A stretch of DNA of 48,622 nucleotides, from positions 1-48,622 of the forward strand of contig CADACW010000020.1 in the NCBI GenBank assembly GCA_902786565.1. The letters are read 5' to 3'. Source of the DNA: an uncultured Prevotellaceae bacterium (GTDB lineage: Bacteria > Bacteroidota > Bacteroidia > Bacteroidales > Bacteroidaceae). Below, piece by piece: positions 39,905 through 48,622 of the stretch. A program made the position numbers and the translations under genes. The notes beneath the pieces are model-generated. The model saw only the letters and a list, made by a program, of their open reading frames with translations, made no database searches and was not told where the DNA came from. Within the stretch, counting starts at the first letter, position 1; each line of letters starts with the position of its first letter.

Positions 39905-42025
39905 ATGTTGAGACGCTCCGCCAAGCATATCATCATCACCCTGCTGCTCGCTTTGCTCACCACGGTGGCACTGGCTCAGGGGTCTGAGGCTGACAACATC
40001 AAACAGCTTCAGACGCAGATGTACAAGCTCTACCCCGGCACCGACTACGACCAGTTTATCGAGGTGACCGAGCGGCTGAAAAGCGCCGCCCTGAAAGCCG
40101 GCGACGAGCGGACCTTCTATCGTGCCTGGGGCAATCAGGCCCTCTTTTCGGCCAACCACCAGCGCCGCAACCGCGGACTGCAGATAGCCAAGGAGCTGCA
40201 GGAGTATGCCATCAGCCACAACAGCCGGTTCGGCATCTACAACGGCACCCACATCTCGGCCTACGTGCTTGCTCAGATGGGGTCGACGAAGGAGGCCGAG
40301 AAGGAGTTCCGGCTGGCTGTCGACTATCTGCACGAACATCTGCCCGGCGAGAGTGCAGCCAGCAGTCTTCTGGAACTGTCGAAGCTGGCCTACAACCATA
40401 ACAATCCACATCAAGTCATAAACTACGCACAGCAGGCCATGCGCGAGCCCCACCTCAACCCTCTGCACCGCCTGAATGCCCTCTCCTTAATCTGCCTCTC
40501 GGTGGCCGACAGCGCCATGTACGAAGAACCTGACTATGTACAGCAGTTCAACCAATACTATGCCGAGCGCGAAGAGGCAAAGAGGCAAAATGGCCGCGAC
40601 GACAGATACGGCTTCAGGGTGGATATATGGAAGAGCATCTTGGCCCACGACTATGACAAGGCACTCCAAATCTCAAAGAGCATACCCAACCGATTGAGCC
40701 AACTGGAGTCACAGCGCTACATATTCAGGCAGATGGGCGATTACAGGAAGGCCTACGTGGCAAATGGATTGTACCACCGTCTGCGCGACTCTGTCAACGC
40801 CGAGCGCAACGCCCACCTGCTGGCCGAAATGACAACTGCCATGGACCTGGGGCGCATAGAGAACGAAGCCAAGGAGCTGAAACTGAACAACCAGGCACTG
40901 CAGCTGAAGCAGGCTGCCAGCGAGCTGGAGCAACGGCGGCTGGAAGAGGAGGCCCTGAACCTGACGCTCAAGAACCAGCAGGTGGAACTGCAGAACGCCG
41001 CCGTGAGGCTGAAGAACGACAGTCTGGACCGCCACAACAAAGACTTGAAACTGAGCGAGTGGGAGTCGAAGATGCAGGCCCAGCAGAGTGCCGAGCGCGC
41101 CCACCACGTCTTTATGCTCATGTTGGGGCTCGTCGCCGCCATCGTCATCGCCGCCCTGCTCTTCTTCCTGCACCGGCGCAACCGCCACATGCGCCGGCTG
41201 AAGCAGGCCTACGACCAGCTGGAAGAGACAACCAGCGCCAAAGAGCGCATTGAGAGCGAACTGCGCATTGCCCGCGACATTCAGCTCTCTATGGTGCCCC
41301 GGCAGTTTCCCGCCTTCCCCGACGTGCCGCAGATTGACCTCTACGCCCACATCAGCCCCGCCAAGGCCGTGGGCGGCGACCTCTACGACTATATCTACCA
41401 CCCCGGCAAGCTCTATTTCTGCATTGGCGACGTATCGGGCAAGGGCGTGCCGGCATCCATGACGATGGCCGTGGCCGTCAACCTCTTCCGCACCATTGCC
41501 AACGAGGGGTTCCCGCCCTCATACATCGCCACCAAGCTCAACGACACCCTCTCAGCCAACAACGAGAGTGCCATGTTTGTCACCATGTTTATTGGCGAAA
41601 TCGACATAGAGAGCGGCACCATGTACTTCTGCAACGCCGGCCACAACCCGCCCGTCATCATCGGCCCGGCCACAGACGACCCCTCACAGCCCGCCAGCAC
41701 CCACTTCCTGCAGATGGAGCCCAACGCCCCCATCGGCCTATGGCCGGGGCTGGAGTTTACGGCCGAGCACATCGACAACATCAAGGGCAACTCCATCTTC
41801 CTCTATACCGACGGTGTCAACGAGGCCGAGAACATCCGTCAGGAGCAGTTCTCAGACGAGCGGCTCATCGACGTGCTGGCCCACGCGCAGCTGCCCGACG
41901 GCCAATGCCAGCCCAAGACCCATTCGCGCCACATCGTGGAACGTGTGTCACAGGCCGTCCAGGCACATGTGGGCGAGGCAGAGCCGAGCGACGACCTCAC
42001 TATGCTGTGCATCAAAGTGGAGTGA
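39905..42025 (+). CDS. TPR sensor with SpoIIE (PP2C) phosphatase domain
   Basis: 706 aa from ATG 39905. A signal peptide (LLLALLTTVALAQ) is followed by TPR-type helices to about 330, a long coiled coil (LEQRRLEEEALNLTLKN), one membrane helix near 400-420 and a linker helix (RIESELRIARDIQLSMVP). The PP2C domain has GGDLYDY, GDVSGKGVPAS, the FCNAGHNPP strand, LYTDGVNEA and DDLTML. SpoIIE/RsbU phosphatases dephosphorylate anti-anti-sigma proteins. Here the periplasmic TPR part would sense a signal and the cytoplasmic domain act. A paralogue lies at 46228. Confidence 0.9.
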   Translation: MLRRSAKHIIITLLLALLTTVALAQGSEADNIKQLQTQMYKLYPGTDYDQFIEVTERLKSAALKAGDERTFYRAWGNQALFSANHQRRNRGLQIAKELQEYAISHNSRFGIYNGTHISAYVLAQMGSTKEAEKEFRLAVDYLHEHLPGESAASSLLELSKLAYNHNNPHQVINYAQQAMREPHLNPLHRLNALSLICLSVADSAMYEEPDYVQQFNQYYAEREEAKRQNGRDDRYGFRVDIWKSILAHDYDKALQISKSIPNRLSQLESQRYIFRQMGDYRKAYVANGLYHRLRDSVNAERNAHLLAEMTTAMDLGRIENEAKELKLNNQALQLKQAASELEQRRLEEEALNLTLKNQQVELQNAAVRLKNDSLDRHNKDLKLSEWESKMQAQQSAERAHHVFMLMLGLVAAIVIAALLFFLHRRNRHMRRLKQAYDQLEETTSAKERIESELRIARDIQLSMVPRQFPAFPDVPQIDLYAHISPAKAVGGDLYDYIYHPGKLYFCIGDVSGKGVPASMTMAVAVNLFRTIANEGFPPSYIATKLNDTLSANNESAMFVTMFIGEIDIESGTMYFCNAGHNPPVIIGPATDDPSQPASTHFLQMEPNAPIGLWPGLEFTAEHIDNIKGNSIFLYTDGVNEAENIRQEQFSDERLIDVLAHAQLPDGQCQPKTHSRHIVERVSQAVQAHVGEAEPSDDLTMLCIKVE

Positions 42026-42109
42026 GGCCCCTGTCTCCCGAAACGCACAATCAGTAAAAATGGTAGATATTTCCGTAATTCTCGTAAGGGGTTTTCGGAA
42101 GTATTGCCG

Positions 42110-42117
42110 TAACTTTG
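42110..42117 (+). promoter_or_regulatory. -7 box of the amidohydrolase operon
   Basis: TAACTTTG, 20 nt before ATG 42138. A TTTTC at 42092 is a weak -33 candidate. Confidence 0.5.
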
Positions 42118-42137
42118 CAGCCGAATTGCTACTCAGA

Positions 42138-43517
42138 ATGAAAATGACGAAGAAATTGCTGAAAGCTACGGCCTCGGCCATCGCCCTGACAGCCACTATG
42201 ACCATGGCGGCACAGGGGGTGGTGGATGTGCACAGCCACATCATCACGCCACAATACAGGACTGCCCTGCAGCAAGAGGGCCGGCTGGCCGACGAGGGCT
42301 TCCCCCTGCCGCAATATGATGCGGAGGCCCAACTGCAGTGGATGGACCAGGCTGGCGTGGCAACAGCCATACTGACCCTGGCGGCTCCGCAGCCCTCATC
42401 GGCAGCCGTGGTCAGACAGTGCAACGAGGCGGCGGCACGGCTGAAGCAGGAGCATCCCGGCAGGCTGCTGTTCTGCGCTGCCCTGCCCCTGCCCGATGTC
42501 AACGCCGCCATACGCGAAGCCGTTTACGCCCTGGACACGCTGAAGGCCGACGGCATCAAACTGGCCACGAATGTGCAAGGGCAATATCTGGGAGCACCCG
42601 AGCTGGACACGCTCTTCGCCGTGCTCAACCAGCGCAAGGCGGTGGTCATACTGCACCCCCACCGCCCGGAGCCTGTAAACAGTCAGGTGATGCAGCAGAC
42701 GCCGCTGGCCATGCAGGAATATCTCTCGGAGACCACCCGCGCCGTGGCCAATATGATGACACGCAATGTACTGGCCCGCTATGCCGACGTGAAGGTGGTG
42801 GTGCCCCATTGCGGAGCCTATCTGCCGCTGGCTGTGCCACGGATGAAGTCGCTGGCGCCAGTGATGCAGAAGGCAGCGATGGTGGGCCCAATAGACTGGG
42901 AGGCCAACCTCCGCTCGCTCTACTACGACCTGGCCGGGGCCCACTCGCCACAGGCCATCCGCATGTTGCTCACCATCACCACCCCCGACCATCTGTTCTA
43001 CGGCTCGGACTATCCCTACGTGGCGCCGCAGGTGCTGACGAAGGGGCTGGACACGATGAGGCGCTACCTGACCGACGAGCCTGACCTGGCCCCCTACAGG
43101 GAGATGATTCTGCACGAAAACGCCCGACGGCTCTGGGCCACTGACGACAGTCTGCCTGCGGTTCAGCCCGTATCGCCGGCGGCGGCAGAGGCCGGCCTGA
43201 TTTGCCGAATAGCCGAGATTGAGGTCTACCCGCAATATCTGTCTGAATATCTTGACTTTGCAAACGAGGTAGACCGTCTCAGCGTAGAGCGCGAGCCGGG
43301 CGTGATGTGCCTCTTCCCCATGCAGAGCGCCGAAGACTCCACGCAGATTCGCATTCTGGAAATCTATGCCTCGCAAGAGGCCTACCAGAGCCACCTGAAG
43401 ACCGACCACTTCCAGCGCTACAAGCAAGGCACTCAGCACATGGTGAAGAGACTGAAACTGCCCACCATGCAGCCCCTCGACCCAAAGACAATGAAGATGA
43501 TATTTAGGAAGAATTGA
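42138..43517 (+). CDS. Exported amidohydrolase fused to antibiotic-biosynthesis-monooxygenase-like domain
   Basis: 459 aa. A Sec signal (LLKATASAIALTATMTMAAQ) is followed by a metal-dependent amidohydrolase-2 barrel: VVDVHSHIITP, AILTLAAPQP, LHPHRPEP, VVPHCGAYLP and LFYGSDYPYV, the last with the conserved Asp. From about residue 350 a second domain begins (LICRIAEIEVYPQYLSEYL, then LEIYASQEAYQSHLKTDHF), a dimeric ferredoxin-fold ABM/YgiN-like domain that often acts on quinones. First gene of a three-gene operon of exported redox-type proteins. Confidence 0.82.
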   Translation: MKMTKKLLKATASAIALTATMTMAAQGVVDVHSHIITPQYRTALQQEGRLADEGFPLPQYDAEAQLQWMDQAGVATAILTLAAPQPSSAAVVRQCNEAAARLKQEHPGRLLFCAALPLPDVNAAIREAVYALDTLKADGIKLATNVQGQYLGAPELDTLFAVLNQRKAVVILHPHRPEPVNSQVMQQTPLAMQEYLSETTRAVANMMTRNVLARYADVKVVVPHCGAYLPLAVPRMKSLAPVMQKAAMVGPIDWEANLRSLYYDLAGAHSPQAIRMLLTITTPDHLFYGSDYPYVAPQVLTKGLDTMRRYLTDEPDLAPYREMILHENARRLWATDDSLPAVQPVSPAAAEAGLICRIAEIEVYPQYLSEYLDFANEVDRLSVEREPGVMCLFPMQSAEDSTQIRILEIYASQEAYQSHLKTDHFQRYKQGTQHMVKRLKLPTMQPLDPKTMKMIFRKN

Positions 43518-43532
43518 TAAAAATAGATAATT

Positions 43533-44672
43533 ATGAATCACAAATCAATCAAGAACTACGCAATGACAAGACTGCTGCTGACGGTGTTGAGCCTGATGGC
43601 CGTGGCATGCAGCGACGACGAGGCCGGACAGGTGAACGCCCAGCCTACGATGAACACAGGCAAGACGCTGGTGGCATACTACAGCTACACCAACAACTGC
43701 CGTGACATAGTGACCACACTGACCAGCCAGCTCCAAGCCGACGTGCTGGAGATTCAGCCGGCAGAGAAGGGACTGAAGTACGAGGCCAACGGCTACGCCC
43801 TGGGCACGCAGCTGCTGAATGCCATCAAGGCCGCACCAGGCGACGCCAGCAGCTATCCCGCCATAGACCCCGTGACCACGGCGATGGACGGCTATCAGAA
43901 CATCATCGTCGTCACACCGCTCTGGTGGAGCCAGATGGCTGCCCCGATGCAGACCTATCTGTTCAACTACGGCCCGCAGATGGCCGGCAAGAACGTGGGG
44001 CTCATCGTGTCGAGCGCCAGCAGCAGCATCGGAGGCGTGGTGGCCGACTTCAACCGCTTGGTGCCAGACGCCACACGGATGGGCGACGCCCTCTGGATAA
44101 ACAACAGCAACCGCAGCCAAAGGGCCACGCTGGTGGCACAATGGCTGTCAAAACAAACCTTTCAATCAGCAACGGAAATGAAGAAAATGGCCATCACCAT
44201 CGGCGGACAGACGCAGAGCGTGACACTCGCCGACAACAAGGCCACCAAGGAGCTGGTGGACAGACTGAGCAACGGCCCCATCAACGTGACGCTCAACTCT
44301 AGTGGCGGCTTCGAAATCTGGGGACCGCTGGGATTCGCACTGACCACCAGCAACGAGCAGATGACGGCACAGCCCGGCGACGTGGTGCTCTACAACGGCA
44401 GCAACATCTGCATCTTCTACGGCACCAACGATTGGAGCTACACACGGCTGGGGCACATCGACGCACTGACGGAGAGCCAGTTGGCAGACTTCCTCCAGGC
44501 CGGACAGACGGGCATCGGCGTGACACTCGCCCTGCCGGCATCGACGGGCATCAGCAGCATCCGCAGCAGCAAGGCCGAGAGCGCATACTATTCGATGGGA
44601 GGCCAGAGGGTAGCACAGCCGTCGCACGGCATCTACATCAAGGACGGAAAGAAATTGATAATTGATAATTGA
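43533..44672 (+). CDS. Lipoprotein with flavodoxin-like and cyclophilin-like domains
   Basis: 379 aa. The N-terminus ends in LMAVAC, a lipobox. TLVAYYSYTNNCRDIV is the FMN phosphate loop of a flavodoxin; VVTPLWWSQMAAPMQTYLF and LIVSSASSSIGG complete the flavodoxin_4 type fold to about 205. Residues 213-330 (MAITIGGQTQSVTLADN, then GDVVLYNGSNICIFYG) form a cyclophilin-like domain. The C-terminal YYSMGGQRVAQPSHGIYIKDGKK resembles a surface-sorting tail. The stop codon falls in three ATTGATA repeats. A periplasmic or surface flavoprotein is unusual, as FMN loading would need special steps. Confidence 0.85.
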   Translation: MNHKSIKNYAMTRLLLTVLSLMAVACSDDEAGQVNAQPTMNTGKTLVAYYSYTNNCRDIVTTLTSQLQADVLEIQPAEKGLKYEANGYALGTQLLNAIKAAPGDASSYPAIDPVTTAMDGYQNIIVVTPLWWSQMAAPMQTYLFNYGPQMAGKNVGLIVSSASSSIGGVVADFNRLVPDATRMGDALWINNSNRSQRATLVAQWLSKQTFQSATEMKKMAITIGGQTQSVTLADNKATKELVDRLSNGPINVTLNSSGGFEIWGPLGFALTTSNEQMTAQPGDVVLYNGSNICIFYGTNDWSYTRLGHIDALTESQLADFLQAGQTGIGVTLALPASTGISSIRSSKAESAYYSMGGQRVAQPSHGIYIKDGKKLIIDN

Positions 44673-44674
44673 TA
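44654..44674 (+). repeat. Three ATTGATA heptamers at the end of the flavodoxin gene
   Basis: ATTGATA occurs three times in tandem and provides the last codons and the TGA stop of the gene at 43533. It is the same class of heptamer tract as those in gmd. Confidence 0.85.
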
Positions 44675-44686
44675 ATTCACAATCGA

Positions 44687-45775
44687 ATGAAGACATTCGC
44701 CGTACTGCTGGCCATAGTGCTGGCACACATACAAACAATAGCACAGACAAACATGAACTTGACTGAGAAACAACAGGCACTTGTGGCCATTGCAGCCCAT
44801 GAGGCCAAAGGAGACATAGAGGGGTTGAAAAACGCCCTGAACGAAGGATTTGACAAGGGAGGCCTGACCATAAGCGAGGCCAAGGAAGCACTGGCACACC
44901 TCTATGCCTACACCGGATTCCCCCGCTCGCTCAACGCCCTCGGCGCCCTGCAGCAGGTCATCAAAGAGCGCACCGACGCCGGCAAGAATACCGAGCCGGG
45001 GAGAGAGGCCGACCCGCTGCCAAAGGACTACGACGCCCTGCGCCAGGGCACCGAGGTACAGACGCAGCTGGTGGGCGGACAGCCCTTCAACTACACCTTC
45101 GCCCCGCAGACCGACTACTATCTCAAAGCCCATCTCTTCGGCGACATCTTCGCCCGCAACAACCTGACCTTTGCCGAGCGCGAGATAGTGACCGTAAGCG
45201 CCATATCGGCCCTGCCCGGCTGCGAGCCGCAGCTGAAGGCACACGTCAGCGGCGCACGCAACATGGGTGTCAGCGATGCACAGCTGCACAGCATAACCGC
45301 CACGCTGCAGGCCCGCGTAGGACTGGCCGAGGCGCTGCGCTGTCAGCAGGCCGTGGCAAGCGTCTTCGGCGAGACCTGCCAGGCCGGAGCCCCCGTAGAC
45401 TTCAGCGTGTGGCCCAGGGGCGTGGAGAACCCCTATGGACAATATTTCACCGGCCAGAGCTACCTGGCCGACATGGGCCCCATGGCCAACGTCACTTTCG
45501 AGCCCCGGTGCCGCAACAACTGGCACATACACCACAAGCAGGTGCAGGTGCTCATCTGCGTGGCCGGCCGCGGATGGTATCAGGAGTGGGGCAAAGAGGC
45601 CGTGCCGATGACCCCCGGCACCATCATTGCCATACCTGCCGAGACCAAGCACTGGCACGGCGCAGCACACGACTCCTGGTTCCAGCACCTTACCTACCAC
45701 AAGGACGTGCAGGAGGGGGCCTCAAATGAATGGTTGGAGCCCGTCAGCGACAATACTTATAACAAACTTAAATAG
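44687..45775 (+). CDS. Exported carboxymuconolactone decarboxylase-like protein with cupin domain
   Basis: 362 aa from ATG 44687. Signal peptide (VLLAIVLAHIQTIAQ). A first CMD-like helical part (residues 28-100) and a second (125-225) with LTFAEREIVTVSAISALPGCEPQLKAH follow. The second part has one Cys where peroxidase members have CxxC. A cupin domain comes last (WHIHHKQVQVLICVAG, then HWHGAAHD) with His ligands for a metal. Third gene of the operon. CMD/AhpD-type and cupin folds are often found in small-molecule oxidation or detoxification. Confidence 0.85.
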   Translation: MKTFAVLLAIVLAHIQTIAQTNMNLTEKQQALVAIAAHEAKGDIEGLKNALNEGFDKGGLTISEAKEALAHLYAYTGFPRSLNALGALQQVIKERTDAGKNTEPGREADPLPKDYDALRQGTEVQTQLVGGQPFNYTFAPQTDYYLKAHLFGDIFARNNLTFAEREIVTVSAISALPGCEPQLKAHVSGARNMGVSDAQLHSITATLQARVGLAEALRCQQAVASVFGETCQAGAPVDFSVWPRGVENPYGQYFTGQSYLADMGPMANVTFEPRCRNNWHIHHKQVQVLICVAGRGWYQEWGKEAVPMTPGTIIAIPAETKHWHGAAHDSWFQHLTYHKDVQEGASNEWLEPVSDNTYNKLK

Positions 45776-45801
45776 GCGCCAACGCCATAGGCAGAGCGCA
45801 C

Positions 45802-45838
45802 CGGCGGTCTTTTCGGGAGAAAGGGCCGCCGTTTTTTT
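45802..45838 (+). terminator. Rho-independent terminator after the three-gene operon
   Basis: CGGCGG / CCGCCG stem (45802-45807 with 45826-45831) followed by seven T, 27 nt after the stop codon of the cupin gene. Confidence 0.85.
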
Positions 45839-46144
45839 ACACCCCCCATTCGCTTGTTTATTGAGACGATTACAGTCAGGCGATTTGTACGCTTGCGGCG
45901 CTCCGTTCTCGCAGATGCAGGACACGGCGGCATCCTGTGCCCTCGCCGTCTGTGCGGCGGTGACGGCAAGCAGATGGCTACATCTGAAATACAGGATGAA
46001 GGAGAGCTTTGGGTCTCTAATTCGTAACCAAATCCAGAATTAGAGTAAAAATGAAACTTCTAAACTTTTCCAAATAAACGTTAAATATAGGTATCCCGGC
46101 ATAGATTCTTAGCCCATCCAACCTAAAGTTTTTTTTAAAAACGC
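45839..46144. other. Intergenic stretch without a supported gene
   Basis: The first part (to about 46020) is GC-rich and open in several frames on both strands but shows no start, motif or codon pattern I trust. The last 120 bases are AT-rich and lead to a TATTTTTG -7 box. I see no RNA hairpin of note here. Confidence 0.4.
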
Positions 46145-46152
46145 TATTTTTG
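46145..46152 (+). promoter_or_regulatory. -7 box of the second SpoIIE sensor gene
   Basis: TATTTTTG, 75 nt before ATG 46228; the leader in between is AT-rich with no obvious fold. Confidence 0.45.
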
Positions 46153-46227
46153 TATCCGAAAATGTAATATTCGGCAAATAAACAGGTATGAGCCATTTTC
46201 ATAACCATACATTTAACGACATAAGAA

Positions 46228-48357
46228 ATGAATAAAAGAATCAAGAAATGGATAAAACGAGTGCTGATATGGGGGATAGGATTTCCCGTGCTGCTGATTG
46301 TGGGACTGTTCTTGTTGCTGGAGATTACCTCCAGTATAGCACCCGAACTGTTTGATGAAAAAATTCTCCCTGTTATTAAGCACGCCCTGAAGGTTGATAT
46401 CTTCGACGAACAAGAGCATGACTTTAATCTGATAAACACCCAACTTAATCGCAAGAACTATGACTCTGTCCATGTGGTGTGCGACAGCCTCGAAGGGCGC
46501 ACGAAGGTGTTCAAGGCAGACCTTCACTTATTTCATGCCGCAGCCTATCAAATGCAAAAACAATATAAGGCGGCGGAGTTTCAGTTGAGAAAGTCCATTG
46601 AGGCGTTCTCGGGTGATGAACCAGAACTGACGACCTACGCTACCAGTGTCATGGCCTTGTCACGTCTGCTGATAGAAAGACACGACTACGCTGAAGCTCT
46701 GAAGGTGCTGATGCCCGCCATGGAAGTTGTCAAGGCCCATGAGTCGAGCACCCTCATGCTGATACCGAGCACCACTTCCCGTCTCTACACCACGATGGGC
46801 AACTGTTTAGTAGAGTTGGGGCGTTACGACGAGGCTGAACAGCATTACCGTGAAGCGATAGACTCATACGAGCGTAATCAGTCGCTGTTGTTTATTGACG
46901 GAGAGAGTCTCGACAGCGACACAACATTCATGGAGGTGAAGGTGGAAAACGCAGAGGAAGCTACCCTTGCCTACATCGACCAGCAGCAATATGACAAGGC
47001 CGGCAAATGGTTTCCCATAGCACGGGATAACTACCGCAGGCTGCAGGAACGTGTCGATATAAACAATTCCGGGCATCGTTGGCATGTTTTTGCAATGGCA
47101 CTTGCTGAGGCGCGCCTACTCCACCATCAGGGCAGGGTGGATGAGGCATACCAGGTTTTCCAGCCGTGTCTTGCCGATGTAGCTTCACTAAAAGCAAAGG
47201 ACATACGGGAGTGCGGCCAATTCCTGCTCGAAACCGGCCACTGGCAGGAGGTCATCGGCATGTTCCAAAAACTCGACTCAACAGCCTTCGACCCGTCTCA
47301 GCTTTCACTCGAAGACATCTATCAAATACTCGTTCCGCAATATAGAGCTTGGCGGGGCCTCGCCAACAGCCCGAAAGCCCTGTTGATGGCAGACAGCATA
47401 AGCGGCGCTTTAGATAGTGCCATCGTCCGTTGGCGCAACAGCGATGCTTCAGAGCTGGCCACCATCTACGACACGCAGGGCAAGGAGGCACTGATAGCCC
47501 AGAAGGAAGCTTCGCTGACCCGTCTGTGGTGGATTGCCACAATGGTGGTGCTCGCCCTGGTGGTGCTGTCGTTTGCCATCTACACCATCTACCAACGTCG
47601 CATCACCAAGATGCAAGCCCTACAGGAGCGCATAGAGTCAGAACTACGTGTGGCCCGTGACATCCAGATGTCAATGGTTCCCAGCATCTTTCCTGAGCAC
47701 GACAGGCTGGACATGTTTGCTTCAATGACCCCAGCGAAAGAGGTGGGAGGTGACCTTTACGGCTATCTGTTAACGGGCAACCAACTATATTTCGCCATCG
47801 GCGACGTCAGTGGTAAGGGGGTACCTGCCTCGTTGTTTATGGCCCAGGCAACTCGCCTGTTCCTGACCATGGCCAAGCAGGGCATGATGCCTGCAGAAAT
47901 CTGTACACGTATGAACGATGCACTCAGTGGAGACGACAATGAGAACGGTATGTTTGTGACGTTCTGGATTGGACTTTCCGACCTCCAGACAGGTCATCTT
48001 GACTTCTGCAATGCTGGGCATAACCCTCCTGTCATCGGAAACGGCGAGAACAACTGCGAGTTCCTGCAAATGCAGCCCAATGCTCCCATCGGTCTATTCC
48101 CTGGTCTTGATTATGAGGGCGAAGAGATTGACAGCATCAAGAACCGACAGTTGTTTATCTATACTGACGGACTCAATGAGGCGGAAGACCCACAACAAGA
48201 GCAGTTTGGCGATTACCGACTGATAGACATTATACGTAACACCCAGCACGACTCAGCCCGCCAAACCATCGACGCTGTCCGTGCTGCAGTAGAAGCACAT
48301 CGCAAAGGTGCCGAGCCTAACGACGACCTTACAATGATGTGTGTTAGAATCATTTAA
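46228..48357 (+). CDS. TPR sensor with SpoIIE (PP2C) phosphatase domain, paralogue
   Basis: 709 aa. A membrane helix near 13-34 (WGIGFPVLLIVGLFLLLEI), TPR-type repeats from about 70 to 330 (YKAAEFQLRKS, GRYDEAEQHYREA), a second membrane helix near 432-455 (IATMVVLALVVLSFAIY) and a PP2C domain. Its motifs are GGDLYGY, GDVSGKGVPAS, FCNAGHNPPV, IYTDGLNEA and DDLTMM. The metal-binding Asp residues are all kept. The C-terminal half is closely similar to the sensor at 39905, while the sensing part differs, as expected for duplicated sensors with new inputs. Confidence 0.9.
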   Translation: MNKRIKKWIKRVLIWGIGFPVLLIVGLFLLLEITSSIAPELFDEKILPVIKHALKVDIFDEQEHDFNLINTQLNRKNYDSVHVVCDSLEGRTKVFKADLHLFHAAAYQMQKQYKAAEFQLRKSIEAFSGDEPELTTYATSVMALSRLLIERHDYAEALKVLMPAMEVVKAHESSTLMLIPSTTSRLYTTMGNCLVELGRYDEAEQHYREAIDSYERNQSLLFIDGESLDSDTTFMEVKVENAEEATLAYIDQQQYDKAGKWFPIARDNYRRLQERVDINNSGHRWHVFAMALAEARLLHHQGRVDEAYQVFQPCLADVASLKAKDIRECGQFLLETGHWQEVIGMFQKLDSTAFDPSQLSLEDIYQILVPQYRAWRGLANSPKALLMADSISGALDSAIVRWRNSDASELATIYDTQGKEALIAQKEASLTRLWWIATMVVLALVVLSFAIYTIYQRRITKMQALQERIESELRVARDIQMSMVPSIFPEHDRLDMFASMTPAKEVGGDLYGYLLTGNQLYFAIGDVSGKGVPASLFMAQATRLFLTMAKQGMMPAEICTRMNDALSGDDNENGMFVTFWIGLSDLQTGHLDFCNAGHNPPVIGNGENNCEFLQMQPNAPIGLFPGLDYEGEEIDSIKNRQLFIYTDGLNEAEDPQQEQFGDYRLIDIIRNTQHDSARQTIDAVRAAVEAHRKGAEPNDDLTMMCVRII

Positions 48358-48526
48358 ATGATTTCCGCATTCTGCCGCGATATGCGTATCGTCAGATTGC
48401 TCGACGCAGAGCCACCACTCTGTTTCAATGGCTCTTTGTCGGGGGCAAAGGCACACGGAATATGCGAGATTACAAAACTTTTGAAAGAATTTTCACTCTT
48501 TCTTCCTTCGTCTCATGTTTTTGTGC

Positions 48527-48534
48527 TACCTTTG
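48527..48534 (+). promoter_or_regulatory. -7 box of the last gene
   Basis: TACCTTTG, 29 nt before ATG 48564. 48358-48526 holds no gene I can support. Confidence 0.6.
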
Positions 48535-48563
48535 CACACATAATTTATATTAGAGACTATCCT

Positions 48564-48622
48564 ATGGCAAAGAAGAATGAGATTATCGTTAAAGATGTAG
48601 CTATCAAGACTATGTCAAAAGA
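48564..48622 (+). CDS. Partial gene cut by the window end (possibly KilA-N-type)
   Basis: MAKKNEIIVKDVAIKTMSK, 19 codons, then the window ends. This opening resembles the start of Bacteroidales KilA-N-domain proteins, but the sequence is too short to be sure. Confidence 0.45.
   Translation, partial: MAKKNEIIVKDVAIKTMSK

Noticed and set aside
42396-43541. 381-codon minus-strand ORF opposite the amidohydrolase gene
   Set aside because: Antisense to a clearly recognisable gene; His/Gln/Arg-rich nonsense translation.
45627-46043. 138-codon ORF running across the terminator after the cupin gene
   Set aside because: It begins inside the cupin gene and crosses the hairpin and T run; no recognisable protein.

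Overview
The window looks like a chromosomal segment of a gut or oral Bacteroidales bacterium of the Prevotella/Segatella type. Several signs agree. Start regions carry TAnnTTTG -7 boxes (often TACCTTTG or TAATTTTG) close to the start codon. Shine-Dalgarno sequences are largely absent. Marker genes include gldH, a ricT/PSP1 homologue, a four-gene 2-oxoacid:ferredoxin oxidoreductase (kor) operon, a Bacteroides-type serine palmitoyltransferase, a TatA-TatC pair without TatB, and WcfR/WcfS-like genes at the end of a surface polysaccharide locus.

Region by region. 1-2277 is a small accessory patch: a PIN-domain (VapC-like) toxin with a short upstream partner, a four-helix-bundle protein, and a second toxin-antitoxin pair whose RelE/ParE-like toxin carries a one-base deletion. 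2278-21699 is a polysaccharide locus on the + strand. It makes GDP-L-fucose (gmd, fcl) and holds a flippase, a polymerase, two GT4, one GT2 and one GT11 fucosyltransferase, and several acyl-decoration genes. One acyltransferase carries a nine-G tract and another is a broken copy with a G-run frameshift. An unusual MaoC / CitE-like / AAC(3)-like trio may build and transfer a special acyl group. The locus ends with a DegT aminotransferase and the initiating phosphoglycosyl transferase (wcfR/wcfS-like). Inserted before those two genes is a three-gene module, DUF262 / HEPN / nucleotidyltransferase-like fused to an alpha/beta-hydrolase (16681-19781), which has the look of a defence system.

21700-23380 is an AT-rich accessory stretch. 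It contains the most unusual object in the window: a 96-nt tRNA-like gene (22097-22192) with perfect acceptor and T arms but a 22-nt insertion in the anticodon loop. It sits 15 nt upstream of a HEPN-motif gene that is split by a 7-bp tandem duplication.

23380-48622 is mostly GC-richer, core-like sequence: an AlkZ-related protein, tRNA-Phe, a MORN/GH25 lipoprotein, a lipid kinase divergent from serine palmitoyltransferase, and the kor operon. The kor operon is interrupted by a DUF559 endonuclease pseudogene flanked by inverted GC-rich palindromic repeats that are fused in frame to the neighbouring kor genes. Next comes a tatA-tatC-polyferredoxin-aldo/keto reductase operon that runs into a second flippase and a GT2. 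After convergent gldH and ricT come two paralogous TPR/SpoIIE phosphatase sensors bracketing three exported two-domain redox proteins. The window ends in the first 19 codons of a new gene.

Taken together, the left half builds and varies a fucosylated, acylated surface glycan. Mobile or defence cassettes are lodged in and beside it. The right half holds anaerobic energy metabolism, Tat-dependent redox enzymes, envelope lipids and signalling. All function calls come from reading motifs; no database search was run.
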